NCBI GenBank assembly: GCA_963514095.1
Contig: OY741281.1
Location: 13,978,882 to 14,042,881, forward strand
DNA from: Eutrigla gurnardus
Lineage: Eukaryota; Chordata; Actinopteri; Perciformes; Triglidae
Reading direction: 5' to 3'
DNA: 64,000 bases
The notes under the pieces: model-generated
The model's database searches: none
The model's input: only the letters and a program-made list of their open reading frames with translations
What the model was told of the DNA's origin: nothing
Position numbers and translations under genes: made by a program
In this document: piece by piece, positions 1 to 10,682 of the stretch
Numbering within the stretch: the stretch's first letter is position 1
How the letters are laid out: every line of letters begins with the position of its first letter

Positions 1-68
1 AACAAAAGTACAAAAACACATAAGTGTGACAAAAACAAACCCAAATACAAGTTCAAAATGTGAATGAA

Positions 69-290
69 TGACATCATTCCACCTCCCCTTTTCAGTCATG
101 TCCATTCTGATGACATCAGTGTGATGTCACGGTGTGATGTGCATTATTGAAATGTTTTCCTTCATAGTCCATTCTGATGACATCACAGAGTGACATTACA
201 GGATTGAGGCAGTGGCTTTGATTCCGGAATCTGACCTCAAGGGATCAAAGGCAGTGGCTTTGATCCATGAGTCTACAGATTGTATAAATA
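69..290 (+). promoter_or_regulatory. Promoter with clustered CRE-like sites and TATA box
   Basis: Four CRE-like octamers are seen: TGACATCA at 69-76, 111-118 and 178-185 and TGATGTCA at 122-129. They are the variant found in cAMP-autoregulatory promoters. A direct repeat (GGCAGTGGCTTTGAT) lies near 208 and 249. A TATAAATA box at 283-290 predicts transcription start about 25-30 bases further on. The leader then has tandem copies of a 16-base unit (around CTATTACAGATAC) before the ATG at 423. CREB/CREM/ATF control is inferred from the motifs only. Confidence 0.6.
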
Positions 291-422
291 GCAGACAAGC
301 ACATCATTCGGTGTGGTGTTCTTGAGATACAATCTAGTACAGATACGATCTATTACAGATACAATCTATTACAGATACGGTTTCATACACGATTTACTAC
401 TGTAGGATTTCAATCGACAGCG

Positions 423-1877
423 ATGCAGTCTATGTCAGAATCCAGTGTGCCCCAATCTGCTACAGCCTGTGCCATGGACGGAAGAACCCAGCAAGCAGAC
501 CAGCAAAGATCTGCTGGCGGTCCAGGGGGTCGTCCAGCACGTCAGTATGGTCACAAACCTTCCGTCACTACAGCGATGCAGAAAATCCACTGCAACAACG
601 GAGAGGTTCAGGGACTGAAGCAGTTTGAGGATGAATACTGGACAGAAAGGACAAACTTCTGTCACATGATTCACAAGCGCAAAGTGCGTGTGAACCATCT
701 GGAGAGTCTTATGGAGATCCGAGAGAAGCAGTTCGGAGCTGAAATCAAGAAAAGCTACGAAACTGCACAAATGCAGGAGTCTGAGATCTACCAGCTGAAG
801 AGAAAGCTTCAGGTGCAGGAGGAGAAGACCGAAGCTGCAAACCTCCTCAGTCAACAGAGATTTGACGAGATGGTTGCAAGGTACGAGGCAGAAATAAAAA
901 AGCTCTCGCACCAAAGCAACACTGAAGACCAGGAGAAGGTGACCCTTTTGGAAGAGCGGGTCCGCCAGGGGGACACCCAAAACCTGCAACTCAGGAAAGA
1001 TAAGGAGGTTCTCTCTCAGCAGCTAGGAGAGACAACAAACCAGCTGCTTAGCAGAGAGACTGAACTTCTGGAGAGCAGCCAAGCGTTGCAGACACGATGC
1101 GACGCTCTAGAAGCTGAGCTTCAGAAAGAGCTGGCTGCAAAAGAACGTAGCCAGGAGACTAACGTCCGTCTGATGGACGAGAGAAAGGAACTAGTAACCA
1201 AGTTCCAAAAGGACCTAGCCATGTCACAGCAGCGCTTGGAGACAAGCGTCATTCTGCTGGAGACAAATGTCAACCAGCTTGAGGCTGAAAAGAAGGAAAT
1301 GGACGACCAGCTCACAAAGGTTCTGGTAGAGAAACAAAGCCATGTCGCCCAAGTGGAAGCTTTGCAGACAGCCCAAAATGTTCTGGATGCAAAGTTCAAA
1401 AGGGAGCTGGACAAGAACGACAACTTGGCGACAAAGCTACGAGAGGTGGAGGACAACAACAAAGATCTGGCTGAGAAGCAAAAGAGCTTGGAGAAAGACC
1501 TCCAACAGGAGTGTGCTCTCGTCAAATCAATGGAGGAAGACCTGGCAAATGAAGCATATCGCTCTCAGGCCAAAGTCATAGAGGTCCAGGACGACAACAA
1601 GGACCTGGAGAAGCTCTGTCTGAAACTGAAGAAGAGGAGAGCAGTCTTCTCTCCCTTCATGAAGAAGATCCAGGACCCGCAGGCAGAGCTGCAAAGGATG
1701 AAGGACAAGATGCACGAGAAGGAGATGAAGAAGAAAGCCAAGCGGGAGAAGGAGGAGAAAAAGCGGGAGGAGAAGCAGAAGAAGAGGGGTATGTTCAGCC
1801 ACCAGGAAAACCGGTGTGGCAGCGACAGCAAGGTGGAGGAGGCTGCCAGTTGTTCAGCGGAGGCTGGACAACAGTAA
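423..1877 (+). CDS. Intronless coiled-coil protein, 484 aa, unknown function
   Basis: Single open frame of 484 codons, beginning at the first ATG after a TATA-driven leader. Residues about 1-55 are Ser/Gln/Gly-rich and look disordered. About 65-400 are a long Glu/Lys/Gln-rich heptad region typical of extended coiled coils. About 425-460 form a very basic KK/EK-rich stretch, followed by a short acidic tail. No signal peptide, membrane segment or enzymatic motif is visible. I do not recognise the family; resemblance to golgin, myosin-tail or CCDC proteins may only reflect coiled-coil composition. The lack of introns in a vertebrate gene suggests a retrogene or a lineage-specific gene. The promoter has four CRE-like sites. 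A truncated copy follows at about 2.3-2.9 kb, so the locus has been duplicated in tandem. Confidence 0.6.
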   Translation: MQSMSESSVPQSATACAMDGRTQQADQQRSAGGPGGRPARQYGHKPSVTTAMQKIHCNNGEVQGLKQFEDEYWTERTNFCHMIHKRKVRVNHLESLMEIREKQFGAEIKKSYETAQMQESEIYQLKRKLQVQEEKTEAANLLSQQRFDEMVARYEAEIKKLSHQSNTEDQEKVTLLEERVRQGDTQNLQLRKDKEVLSQQLGETTNQLLSRETELLESSQALQTRCDALEAELQKELAAKERSQETNVRLMDERKELVTKFQKDLAMSQQRLETSVILLETNVNQLEAEKKEMDDQLTKVLVEKQSHVAQVEALQTAQNVLDAKFKRELDKNDNLATKLREVEDNNKDLAEKQKSLEKDLQQECALVKSMEEDLANEAYRSQAKVIEVQDDNKDLEKLCLKLKKRRAVFSPFMKKIQDPQAELQRMKDKMHEKEMKKKAKREKEEKKREEKQKKRGMFSHQENRCGSDSKVEEAASCSAEAGQQ

Positions 1878-2161
1878 CTCCCCCCCTTCCCCTCTCCAGC
1901 CTTCCCACCTTCCGTCTCCACCCTTCGCCCCTTCAACTCTCCATCCTTCCTCCCTCCCTCCTACTCTACCTCCGTCACCTCCATCTACCTCACCACTCCT
2001 TCCACCCACTCCTCCTCCCCCCTCCCCCTCATTCAGCAGCACGGTTGCTCAGTGTTCAGCACTGCAGCCTCACAGAGACGCCGCCACCCGTCCCTCTGTG
2101 TGGAGTTTGCATATACTCCCTGTGTCTGCCTGGGTCTCCTGGTTACCAGGTTTCCCACTAA

Positions 2162-2997
2162 ATCACAAAAATATGCACTTTAGGGTTTTCTCCTGGCGCT
2201 CAGGTTTTCCCACAATGTATACATATTTATATAAAAATATATGTATGTATTAAAAAAAAACACAATTCCATTCCATCCAACAAAAATGGTCATGTGACAT
2301 CATTCCATTTCCAAATCAAGAAAAGCTACAAAACGCTTTTGAAAGAGCGGGTCCGCCAGGGGGACACCCAAAACCTGCAACTCAGGAAAGATAAGGAGGT
2401 TCTCTCTCAGCAGCTGACAGAGACCACAAACCAGCTGCTGAGCAGAGAGACTGAACTCCTGGAGAGCAGCCAAGCGTTGCAGACACGATGCGACGCTCTA
2501 GAAGCTGAGCTCCAGAAAGAGCTGGCTGCGAAAGAACGTAGCCAGGAGACTAACGTCCGTCTGATGGACGAGAGAAAGGAACTAGTAACCAAGTTCCAAA
2601 AGGACCTAGCCATGTCACAGCAGCGCTTGGAGACAAACATCATTCTGCTGGAGACAAAGGTCAACCAGCATGAGGCTGAAAAGAAGGAAATGGACGACCA
2701 GCTCACAAAGGTTCTGGTAGAGAAACAAAGCCATGTCGCCCAAGTGGAAGCTTTGCAGACAGCCCAAAAGGTTCTGGATGCAAAGTTCAAAAGGGAGCTG
2801 GACAAGAACAACAACTTGGCGACAAAGCTACGAGAGGCGGAGGACAACAACAAAATCACAAAAATATGCACTTTAGGGTTTCCTCCTGGCGCTCAGGTTT
2901 TCCCACAATGTATACATATATAAAAATATATGTATGTATTAAAAAAAAACACAATTCCATTCCATCCAACAAAAATGGTCATGTGCCATCATTCCGT
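2162..2997. repeat. Tandem segmental duplication of 3' flank
   Basis: A roughly 140-base block beginning CACAAAAATATGCACTTTAGG is present at about 2164-2307 and again at about 2855-2997, flanking the truncated gene copy. A third block from the gene's 3' region (about 1978-2062) recurs at about 3958-4038. The repeats suggest unequal exchange or repeated local duplication. Confidence 0.75.
2294..2923 (+). pseudogene. Truncated tandem copy of the coiled-coil gene
   Basis: The stretch from about 2340 to 2855 repeats about 949-1460 of the coiled-coil gene almost base for base, with only scattered substitutions. Its start joins AAATCAAGAAAAGCTAC (parent near 742) directly to sequence from near 945, so about 190 bases are deleted inside. 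It has lost the promoter, the N-terminus and the basic C-terminus. At its end it fuses to a second copy of the parent's downstream sequence (2855-2997 repeats 2162-2307). The open frame survives for 209 codons, so the duplication is recent, but no TATA box or leader precedes it. I treat it as a pseudogene. Confidence 0.7.
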
Positions 2998-3308
2998 GTG
3001 TGTGTGTGTGAGTGTGTGTGTGTGTGTGTGCGTGCGTGCGTGTGTGAGTGTGTGAGAGAGAGAAAGTGTGTGTGTGAGTGTGTGTGAGTGAGTGAGTGAG
3101 TGTGTGTGTGTGAGTGTGTGTGTGAGAGAGAGAAAGTGTGTGTTTATGTGAGTGAGTGAGTGTGTGTGTGTGAGTGAGAGTGTGTGTGTGTGTGCGTGCG
3201 TGTGTGAGTGTGTGTGTGAGAGAGAGAAAGTGTGTGTGTGAGTGTGTGTGAGTGAGTGAGTGTGTGTGTGTGTGTGTGTGTGAGTGTGTGTGTGTGTGTG
3301 TGTGTGTC
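2997..3308. repeat. Compound (GT)n/(GA)n microsatellite
   Basis: About 310 bases of TG repeats interrupted by GAGAGAGAAAG and GAGTGAGT blocks. The interruptions recur, giving a higher-order repeat. Cys/Val or His/Thr open frames in it are artefacts. Confidence 0.95.
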
Positions 3309-4038
3309 TGACACACAGGGTGCGTGTGAAGCGTCAGTGCAGTAGTACTGTGGTAGTAGTGCTTGTAGGTAGTGCATGTTGCATGTCGCTTCTACTTGCT
3401 TCTTTCTGCTTTCAGCTACGGCCACCGGCTAGCCTCCTTTGGGGGTGAAAAGAGGAGCAGAGTTTGTCTCCTCCTGCCGGTACATAGCCTCTCCACCACC
3501 AAGACTCCTACAGTGCCTCCGCGCGGCCATACACGGTTAACTGGGTACCTCACAGTCCCAGGCTAAACTGTAGGAGATCGACTGTAGATTGAAACCCAGA
3601 TTTGTATTTATTTTTGACGCATTTATTTCAATTTAAAACTTTGTGTATGAATTTTTTTAAATGTTATATAAATGATTATTTACAAACCTTGAAAACAAAT
3701 TGGGTACAAAATGTGAAGTATGTCTTCTAAACAAAGGTAACAATTGTCATGTCCGTGATTAAAACGCCCAATCAGAATGTTCAGGGGTATTATGGGTAGG
3801 GCGGAGGAAGTGGTATTCTATTAAATTTGCATTCGGTAAACAACAGACATGTCTGTGTGTGGTCCATATTATTTGGATCAGGGCTGTAACAGTGTAATGG
3901 CCGTTAAACCAGAAACTTTTCATATATTCATAATAAAACATCATCATGTTTCATGTTCACCATCTACCTCACCACTCCTTCCATCCACTCCACCCGCCCC
4001 CTCATTCAGCAGCACGGTTGCTCAGTGTTCAGCACTGT
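3309..4038. other. Non-coding stretch with a gene-3'-flank duplicate
   Basis: I see no gene here. The end (about 3958-4038) is the duplicate of the coiled-coil gene's 3' region described above; the rest is unassigned. Confidence 0.5.
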
Positions 4039-4103
4039 GTATACTATATATATATACTGTATGTATATATATATAAATATACACATATACATATACTTTT
4101 TTT

Positions 4104-4150
<47 letters not shown>
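4039..4150. repeat. (TA)n microsatellite
   Basis: Nearly pure alternating TA/TATG with a T run in the middle. Confidence 0.9.
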
Positions 4151-4229
4151 TTTGAACTGTTGGGCCGTGTGTTTCCTTGTGTGCCAAAATAAATAAGTTG
4201 TAATTACGCAGTAATATTTTGTTTTGTTA

Positions 4230-4326
4230 GTTTGTTTTTTGATATCGTATCGTGACGTATCGTTTCGTGACCCTGGCATATCGAGGTGCATCGTATCGTG
4301 AGTTTAAGTGTATCGTCCCATCCCTA
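4230..4326. mobile_element. Terminal fragment of a hAT-like element
   Basis: Repeated ATCGTATCGTGA-type motifs end in ATCGTCCCATCCCTA, which resembles the right terminus of short fish hAT-type elements. No left end or target duplication was found. Confidence 0.35.
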
Positions 4327-4733
4327 TGAGGCACACGCAAGCCCCCCCCCCGCCAATATAAGTGAGCCCCCCCCGAAAGCCGGGGTATAGTTCGCACACT
4401 GCCTAATAGGACTTTAAAATGATCAATTATCTAATAACTACTCATATAGACTCAATAATAAAAAACATGTAGGCCACAAACACAAGATAAAGGGAAGCAA
4501 AGAAAAAAAAATAATAATAATATGACATTAGCAGGTATATTCTGCATGTCTTGTGCAGTATTTTATGCACATTTTAACAACTATAGCCTGCCATCTTTGT
4601 TTTGTTTTGAAACTTAAAAGATCTCCATTACAATTTAAAATAAATGTCTAAATCTGGCTGCACAGTGCGAGTTTCTATTAAAATGTAACTATAAGACGTC
4701 TATAATCAATCAGCGTATTTACAACTCAGGTAA
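4327..4733. other. AT-rich stretch without a recognised feature
   Basis: No gene or repeat recognised, apart from short C runs near 4340 and 4366. Confidence 0.4.
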
Positions 4734-4964
4734 ATCACTCCCCGGGTTTCACCACCGACTCGCAGCTGGACCGCGAGGTGAAGGACGCGTTGCTTTATGA
4801 CACCCTGGTCCTCATCAACTTGGGCGCCTGCAACCGCCACAAGATCACTAAAGAGGAGAGACGCAGGGTGAAGGATAGGCTGCAGGGAAACGGCACCAGA
4901 GGCCAGGTGGAGTTCTGTCAGCAACAAGGTCACACACCTGATCCTGTAGAGATACATGCAGGTG

Positions 4965-5021
<57 letters not shown>

Positions 5022-5265
5022 GTTGGAGGAGCTGCGTCGGTGCCGGGCAGCCACGCTGGAGCAGATGGAGAGGTACGAGGCCAAACACCTGGGACGCTTC
5101 AGGAGGATCTATCCCAGAGAGGGCGGGCGAGGGAGGGAGTCCAAGGCCAGAGAGAAGTGCACCAGGTACCTGCAGCCCACGTTCAAAAACCTGCAGCATA
5201 CGTCAGTGGAGAGCAGAGGCACAAAGATCTTGTTCACACAGTGGGAAAGTAGCATGAAGAAGTAG
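4734..5265 (+). pseudogene. TTLL6/13-like tubulin polyglutamylase, C-terminal exons only
   Basis: After an acceptor (ACAACTCAG) an open frame starts VNHSPGFTTDSQLDREVKDA, which is the end of the tubulin-tyrosine-ligase-like catalytic domain of the TTLL6/TTLL13 group, and continues into KDALLYDTLVLINLGACNRH. A second exon after a (GT)n tract at about 4968-5020 encodes RLEELRRCRAAT, then a stretch with FRRIYPRE that fits the microtubule-binding region of the family. It ends at a TAG at 5263-5265. Enzymes of this family add glutamate chains to tubulin in cilia. No exons for the rest of the catalytic domain are seen upstream. The visible donors (after CAACAAG or CATGCAG) leave phase 1, but the downstream frame after TGTGTAG needs phase 2, so the join is out of frame. 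A fragment or decayed copy is most likely; a missed donor is the alternative. AATAAA lies at 5466. Confidence 0.6.
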
Positions 5266-5574
5266 TGGCGGGGATGGTTCACAACTCTGATAACTTGTAC
5301 TCACTTACATAATAAGAACTGATACAAAAGTGTCTCCCCATAGCACGTTTTGCAATTTACCACTCAACTTATAAACTCCGGACACGTGGTAATGACACGC
5401 CAGAGACAAGTTACACTGATTACACATGTCATTCAAACCTCACCAACTCTGCCTGCCGAGGTCCCGAATAAAGTTGGACAAAAACGCAAAACAACTACAA
5501 AGACCGATAAAAGAAGAAGAGCCCCCGTTTGTCACAGTCCAGCTGAAATTGGAGATGCATGGCTTTACTCAACA
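5266..5574. other. 3' flank of the TTLL fragment
   Basis: Contains an AATAAA near 5466 that could serve the TTLL fragment. Nothing else recognised. Confidence 0.4.
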
Positions 5575-8098
5575 GGGTCATTCCGTGTCATTTCATCAAA
5601 TTTCTGAAAATCTTCCCACCTGACCATCTCAATGTCCTGAAAAAATTCAAGTACAAAGACACACTTGTTAATAGGACACATCCAAAATATTAGGTCTCTA
5701 CTGTCAATAGTTTTCTCATGAAACATCATTGAATGAAGGGTAGTTTAGACGGTTTTTGGCATCAGGCTCTGAAAAGCCATTTTTAAACAGCAATATCTGG
5801 AAAACTATCTCACCTGTGGCCTTCAAAATTTTTACAGAGTATATCTGTTACTAATAGCCTCCAGACATTTAATATCAGGGATGTAGCTCAATGATAACCT
5901 AGTATGGTAGGTACTTAAAATTAGGCTTTTTGAAATAAAGTAGTACATTTGAAGAGTGGCTGAGCTCCCATTTTTGCAGATAAAAGACTTCTATCACTTC
6001 TGCCTCTATCTCTGGTGTTAGCTTAAACATTCTACAAAATATGGTTTCTCTTAGATTATTAGTTTCACAGATATTAAGGCTCAAAAATGGAAGTAAACAC
6101 ATCTTTGCCCAACTTCAGAGTCATATTCCAAAAAACTGACAACACGTATCAGGTTCAAACTTACTTTTTTTTAAAGATCATATTCTTGTTAAAATCATAT
6201 TTAAAAATTGGGAGGGTGTTTTGCCTCAATTTGTCGCAGTGATTTTTTAAAATCCTGATATTGGTGGGGTTTTTGTGGCCGTTTTTGGTACTGCATGTCT
6301 TATTATCCTACAAGTAAACATCACAGCAGGGCAATTCAAATGTGTTTTTTACCATTTACCAAAGACTTACATGTGACTAAATGCTACTGATAAATTTAGC
6401 CTCACGAAAACATTAAAATTTAGCACAGTTGTAGTTACAGAGGCAATAAGTCCTTGAATGTGAGTTGAACATGCTGAAAGCAGCTTTTAATGTCTTATGA
6501 ACAAATATAGCATAATATTGAAGACTGTACATTTTGTCATACTTTAAGTATATAAATTACACAACTAAATCAAATAATAATGTTAATTTGAGCATAAGAT
6601 TTTACATTACAGTACAAAAGTCTCCAAAGTTTGATATTGAATAACAGTTTGTCTCTATGCTCACTATGAGACAATATGTGAGTTATGATCAGAAATGGTG
6701 GATAGGAAGTATCAGAGATGTTTCAGATCAAGTTGAAGATGTACTGGTTCAGCTCATGCACCCACATGGCCCTGCCAAGAGTTTCTACTAGCCAAGAAGA
6801 GAAGATGTGCAATGTTCCACTGCAGCATAGAATTGCAAGATTTGACGTTCCCTCTACAGTAACTGGGTGCATGTATGCCATCAAAAAAGATGAGCACAAC
6901 AGAGCAGAGATGTGCATTAGACAATTTCTAAACTGACTGCCAAATTAATGAATGTGACAAAGGAATTGGATCTAAAAGATGAAAAATGTGTGATCCCTCA
7001 CAGTGAGCATAGAGACAAACTGTTATTCAATATCAAACTTTGGAGACTTTTGTACTGTAATGTAAAATCTTATGCTCAAATTAAGATTAAGATAAGAATT
7101 AAGATTTGGTTGTGTAATTTATATACTTAAAGTATGACAAAATGTACAGTCTTCAATATTATGCTATTTTTGTTCATGGTTTAAGACATTAAAAGCTGCT
7201 TTCACCATGTTTAACTCACATTCAAGGACTTATTGCCTCTGTAACTACAACTGTGCTACATTTGAATGTTTTCGTAAGGCTAAATTTATCAGTAGCATTT
7301 AGGCACATGTAAGTCTTTGGTAAATGGTAAAAAACACATTTGAATTGCCCTCCTGTGATGTTTTCTGGTAGGCTATTAGGACATGCAGTACCAAAACCAG
7401 CCACAAAAACCCCACCAATATCAGGATCTTTAAAAAATCACTGCGACAAAATGAGGCAAAACACCCTCCCGATTTTTTCATATGATTTTAACAAGAATAT
7501 GATCTTTCAAAAAAAGTAAGTTTGGACCTGATACGTGTTGTCAGTTTTTTGGAATATGACTCTGAAGTTGGGCAAAGATGTGTTAACTTCCATTTTTGAG
7601 CCTTAATATCTGTGAAACTAATAATCTAAGAGAGACCATATTTTGTAGAATATTTAAGCTAACACCAGAGATAGAGGCAGAAGTGATAGAAGTATTTTAT
7701 CTGTAAAAATGGGAGCTCAGCCACTCTTCAAATGTACTACTTTATTTCAACAAGCCTCATTTTAAGTACCTACCATACTAGGTTATCATTGAGCTACACC
7801 CCTGATATTTCATGTCTGGAAGCTATTAGTAACAGATATACACTGTAAAAATTTTGAAGGCCACAGGTGAGATAGTTTTCCAGATAATGCCGTTTAAAAA
7901 TGGCTTTTCAGAGTATGATGCCAAAAACCGTCTAAACTACCCTTCATTCAATGATGTTTCATGAGAAAACTGTTGACAGTAGAGACCTAATATTTTGGAT
8001 TTGTCCTATTAACAAGTGTGTCTTTGTACTCAAATTTTTTCAGGACATTCTAAGATGGTCAGGTGGGAGGCATTTGATGAAATGACACGGAATGACCC
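5575..8098. mobile_element. 2.5-kb inverted-repeat (foldback-like) DNA element
   Basis: The two halves are reverse complements of each other. The left arm runs about 5575-6669 and the right about 7003-8098, each about 1.1 kb, with few mismatches and small indels. The element begins GGGTCATTCCGTGTCATTTC and ends with its complement. AACA flanks both ends (5571-5574 and 8099-8102) and may be a 4-bp target duplication. The central 330 bases are unique. They hold a short frame (HMALPRVSTSQEEKMCNVPL) that could be a scrap of captured or transposase coding sequence, but it is broken. A non-autonomous DNA transposon with very long TIRs is the likeliest reading. I cannot name its superfamily. Confidence 0.75.
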
Positions 8099-8726
8099 AA
8101 CAAATAAAGTGATTTATTAACCAAAAAGTAATTCAAAGTAAGTTTAAACACATGAAATATTTTATGCATGGGGCACAGCAGGGGGTCCGCCACACACAAA
8201 CAATGTAATTTAAAACTATTTTTGGTCCTCTATTCATTGTTCAAGCGGAGTATCATGCAAACATACCAAACATTTGTTTCTTTTCTCCGTTTTATATCAT
8301 TCTAAACTTCTGTGTGTGTTTGGGTCCAACTGAAGCTGCGTTTGAAGCGGGAGCAGGAGAGGGAAAAATTGACTCTCGCCCATTTTGAATTAGCTAGAAT
8401 AATATTCCTGCAGATAATTTCTATTGGACGTCTCTCTTTTCAATTTCAGGGTTATTCAGTGACAGTAATTGCTAATATATTGCAAATGCATACTGCTGGC
8501 TACATATACAGTAAGGCAATAAAAACAAATTGAATCAAATGTCTCTTTGTCTCTCTGCAGCTACCTCTAAATAATAGTAAAAAAAAAAAAAGGCCACAAT
8601 CCCACCAAAACAAGATGAAGAAAACCAGCAAATTCTCACATTTAAGGAGCTGAAATCAGTAAATATTTGGTATTGTTAGTTGAAAAAAATTACATAATCT
8701 GTCAGCTGATCATTGCAGCTCTACTT
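8099..8726. other. Unassigned stretch
   Basis: No gene, RNA or clear repeat seen. Some A-rich runs (about 8578-8592). Confidence 0.4.
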
Positions 8727-9336
8727 GTAAGGGCTGGACGATTATGTAAAAAATAATAATCACGATTATTTTGATTGATATTGAAATCACGATTAATAAA
8801 CACGATTATTCATTGCTTTCAAAGCAGTAGTAGGGACACCTGTCTTTTCACTTCAGGCTTCATTGATGAACGAATAATAGCAATACCAATGTAAAAACAA
8901 CAAATACAAATAAATAATACTCGGCAGTGGAGACATCTTTTTAAACTTCAGCGCGACATTTATCGTACAAAGCAGGCAGCGCAACTCTGCTGAAGTGTAT
9001 GCGTGATGTTAACACGTACCGCTGGTCCAAAGTGTTGACCGGTGTCTTGAAGCCTGGTCGCTAACTGTACTGATAGGGTATGTCCTTAGCTAGCAGCTAG
9101 CATGAACCTCACAGCCTCCGTTATCGCTCGCTGTCGCCGGTGGGATACGGAGCGGCATCGTAAAGAGTGTCCTCGATGGAGGATTGGGTGGCGGTGGCTG
9201 CCTCCCTTTTCAACTAAAGGCTGCTTTTCTGCCATGTTGTCTGTCGCTCGTTCCACAATGATCCACACACTCAGGTGCGTTCACTGTGCTTTTACAGCGC
9301 AGTAATTTGCATACACGCCGCGCGGCGGCACATTAA
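8727..9336 (+). mobile_element. Left part of a split hAT-like element
   Basis: Begins AAGGGCTGGACGATTATG and carries repeated CACGATTA motifs, matching in inverted form the sequence at 22629-22718 that ends CGATTAATCGTCCAGCCC. The two parts would form one element of about 700 bases if the 13.3-kb insertion between them were absent. Short fish hAT-type elements often begin with such a GGGCTG-GACGAT terminus. The 8-bp target duplication could not be fixed. Confidence 0.55.
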
Positions 9337-10682
9337 AGTGATGGTTCGGAGTGAAATGGACCCTAGGTAATTTCCACCAAGACATCCAGCCAAACACCCC
9401 CTCGGAAGCATTTTTAGCGATGGTCAGCATTGGTCAAGATAGGGCGATCAGTTTAATGGCAGTCGGCACATACCTATGGAGTTAGATTTGTGTCTTTATT
9501 AAATGCGAGAAAATAAATGATCTGAGAGAAAAAAAAATGTTTGAGAGAAAAAATTATCACACTGATAGCAAAAAAGCATTTGATGAGAGAAAAAAAAATA
9601 TTTGAGAGAAAAAGTTTTCATACCAATAGCAAAAGATAATAATATTTGAGACAATAAAAAAAAAAAAAAAATTCTGAGAAAAAAAAAATCTCTCTCAAAA
9701 TATATTTTTTTAACTCTCCAATATAGATTTTTTGCTATCAGTGTGAATAAATTTTCTCTCAAAACGTTTTTCTTCTCGTGTCAGCATTTTGCTCTCGTGT
9801 CAGCATTTTGCTCTCGTGTCAAGATTTTGACACGTTCCTATTGGCCGGTCGGTAGACTCGTTTTGGGAGTGTTCCTATTGGCCGGTCGGTAAGACTCGTT
9901 TTGGGAGTCGAACTGAATCATTACGCCACTATCGATTCACAGGCATGGACGCGCTGCCTTATTGAGCACGGAGACTCCAATGTTTCGGTAAGATGATGAT
10001 ACACACAACTCGATGTAAGCTAGTTTGCCATTACTGATGTGTTTGTCAGATTGTCGTGGACAAAGAATAGCACTCATATTCATGAATGTGTATTATATTA
10101 TTAGCATGCTAATCGCTATTTAAGCTAATCGCTAATTAGCCACCATGCTAGGTAAACTTGCAAACTCACCTGGTTTATACTGTTTTGAAATCAAATGCCA
10201 AATGAATATGTTGATTTAGATAATTTCACTCCTTATTTAGTGGGTAGTGAGCTAGTTTCTACCTTTGCACTTGCTAGCCTCAAAGCACCTGAAGAGTAAC
10301 TGCTTGTTCATCATATACAACCTCCTGGACAACTTTCAGCTAGTCTGCATGGAAGGTGGCAACTCTATAGCTAGCTAACGTTAGACAGTGATTGATATAC
10401 CGTTTGAAAGTGTCCCACCTAGTTTTGTGTAAAATAGTCTTTGTATGGTTGTTGCACTGCACGTTTAGCTACACTGCATGTATAGCTTGCAAACTCAGCT
10501 ACACAGGGCTTATTCAAAATATTTTTTTACCATCTAGCCGAGGTCTAGAGCTGACAAGGTAAAGTCTAGGACTAACTCTTACATTAGCAACCAACGAATA
10601 TGTGTGTGCCTGTACTGTCATGGTAATTATTTTTTCTTTTAAATCCCAGCGTGGGTTAGGGTCTACCCAGCATGGAAAACCG
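9337..10682 (+). repeat. Left terminal inverted repeat
   Basis: Matches the complement of about 21043-22628. It contains subterminal runs of TTTGAGAGAAAAAA-type repeats (9515-9730), three copies of a GCTCTCGTGTCA-type unit (about 9774-9830) and two copies of a unit beginning CCTATTGGCCGGTCGGTA (9837-9905). A likely non-coding exon follows, with a donor at 9987/9988 (TTTCG then GTAAGA), then an intron and an acceptor at 10649. The repeat ends just after ATGGAAAACC. Confidence 0.85.

Noticed and set aside
1121..1936. Long minus-strand open frames opposite the coiled-coil gene
   Set aside because: Shadows of a biased coding sequence; no promoter or domain.
1878..2253. Pro/Ser-rich frames after the coiled-coil stop
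   Set aside because: CT-rich 3' UTR, no codon structure, and duplicated as non-coding sequence near 3.96 kb.
2939..3425. Open frames of His/Thr or Cys/Val repeats
   Set aside because: They are translations of the GT microsatellite.
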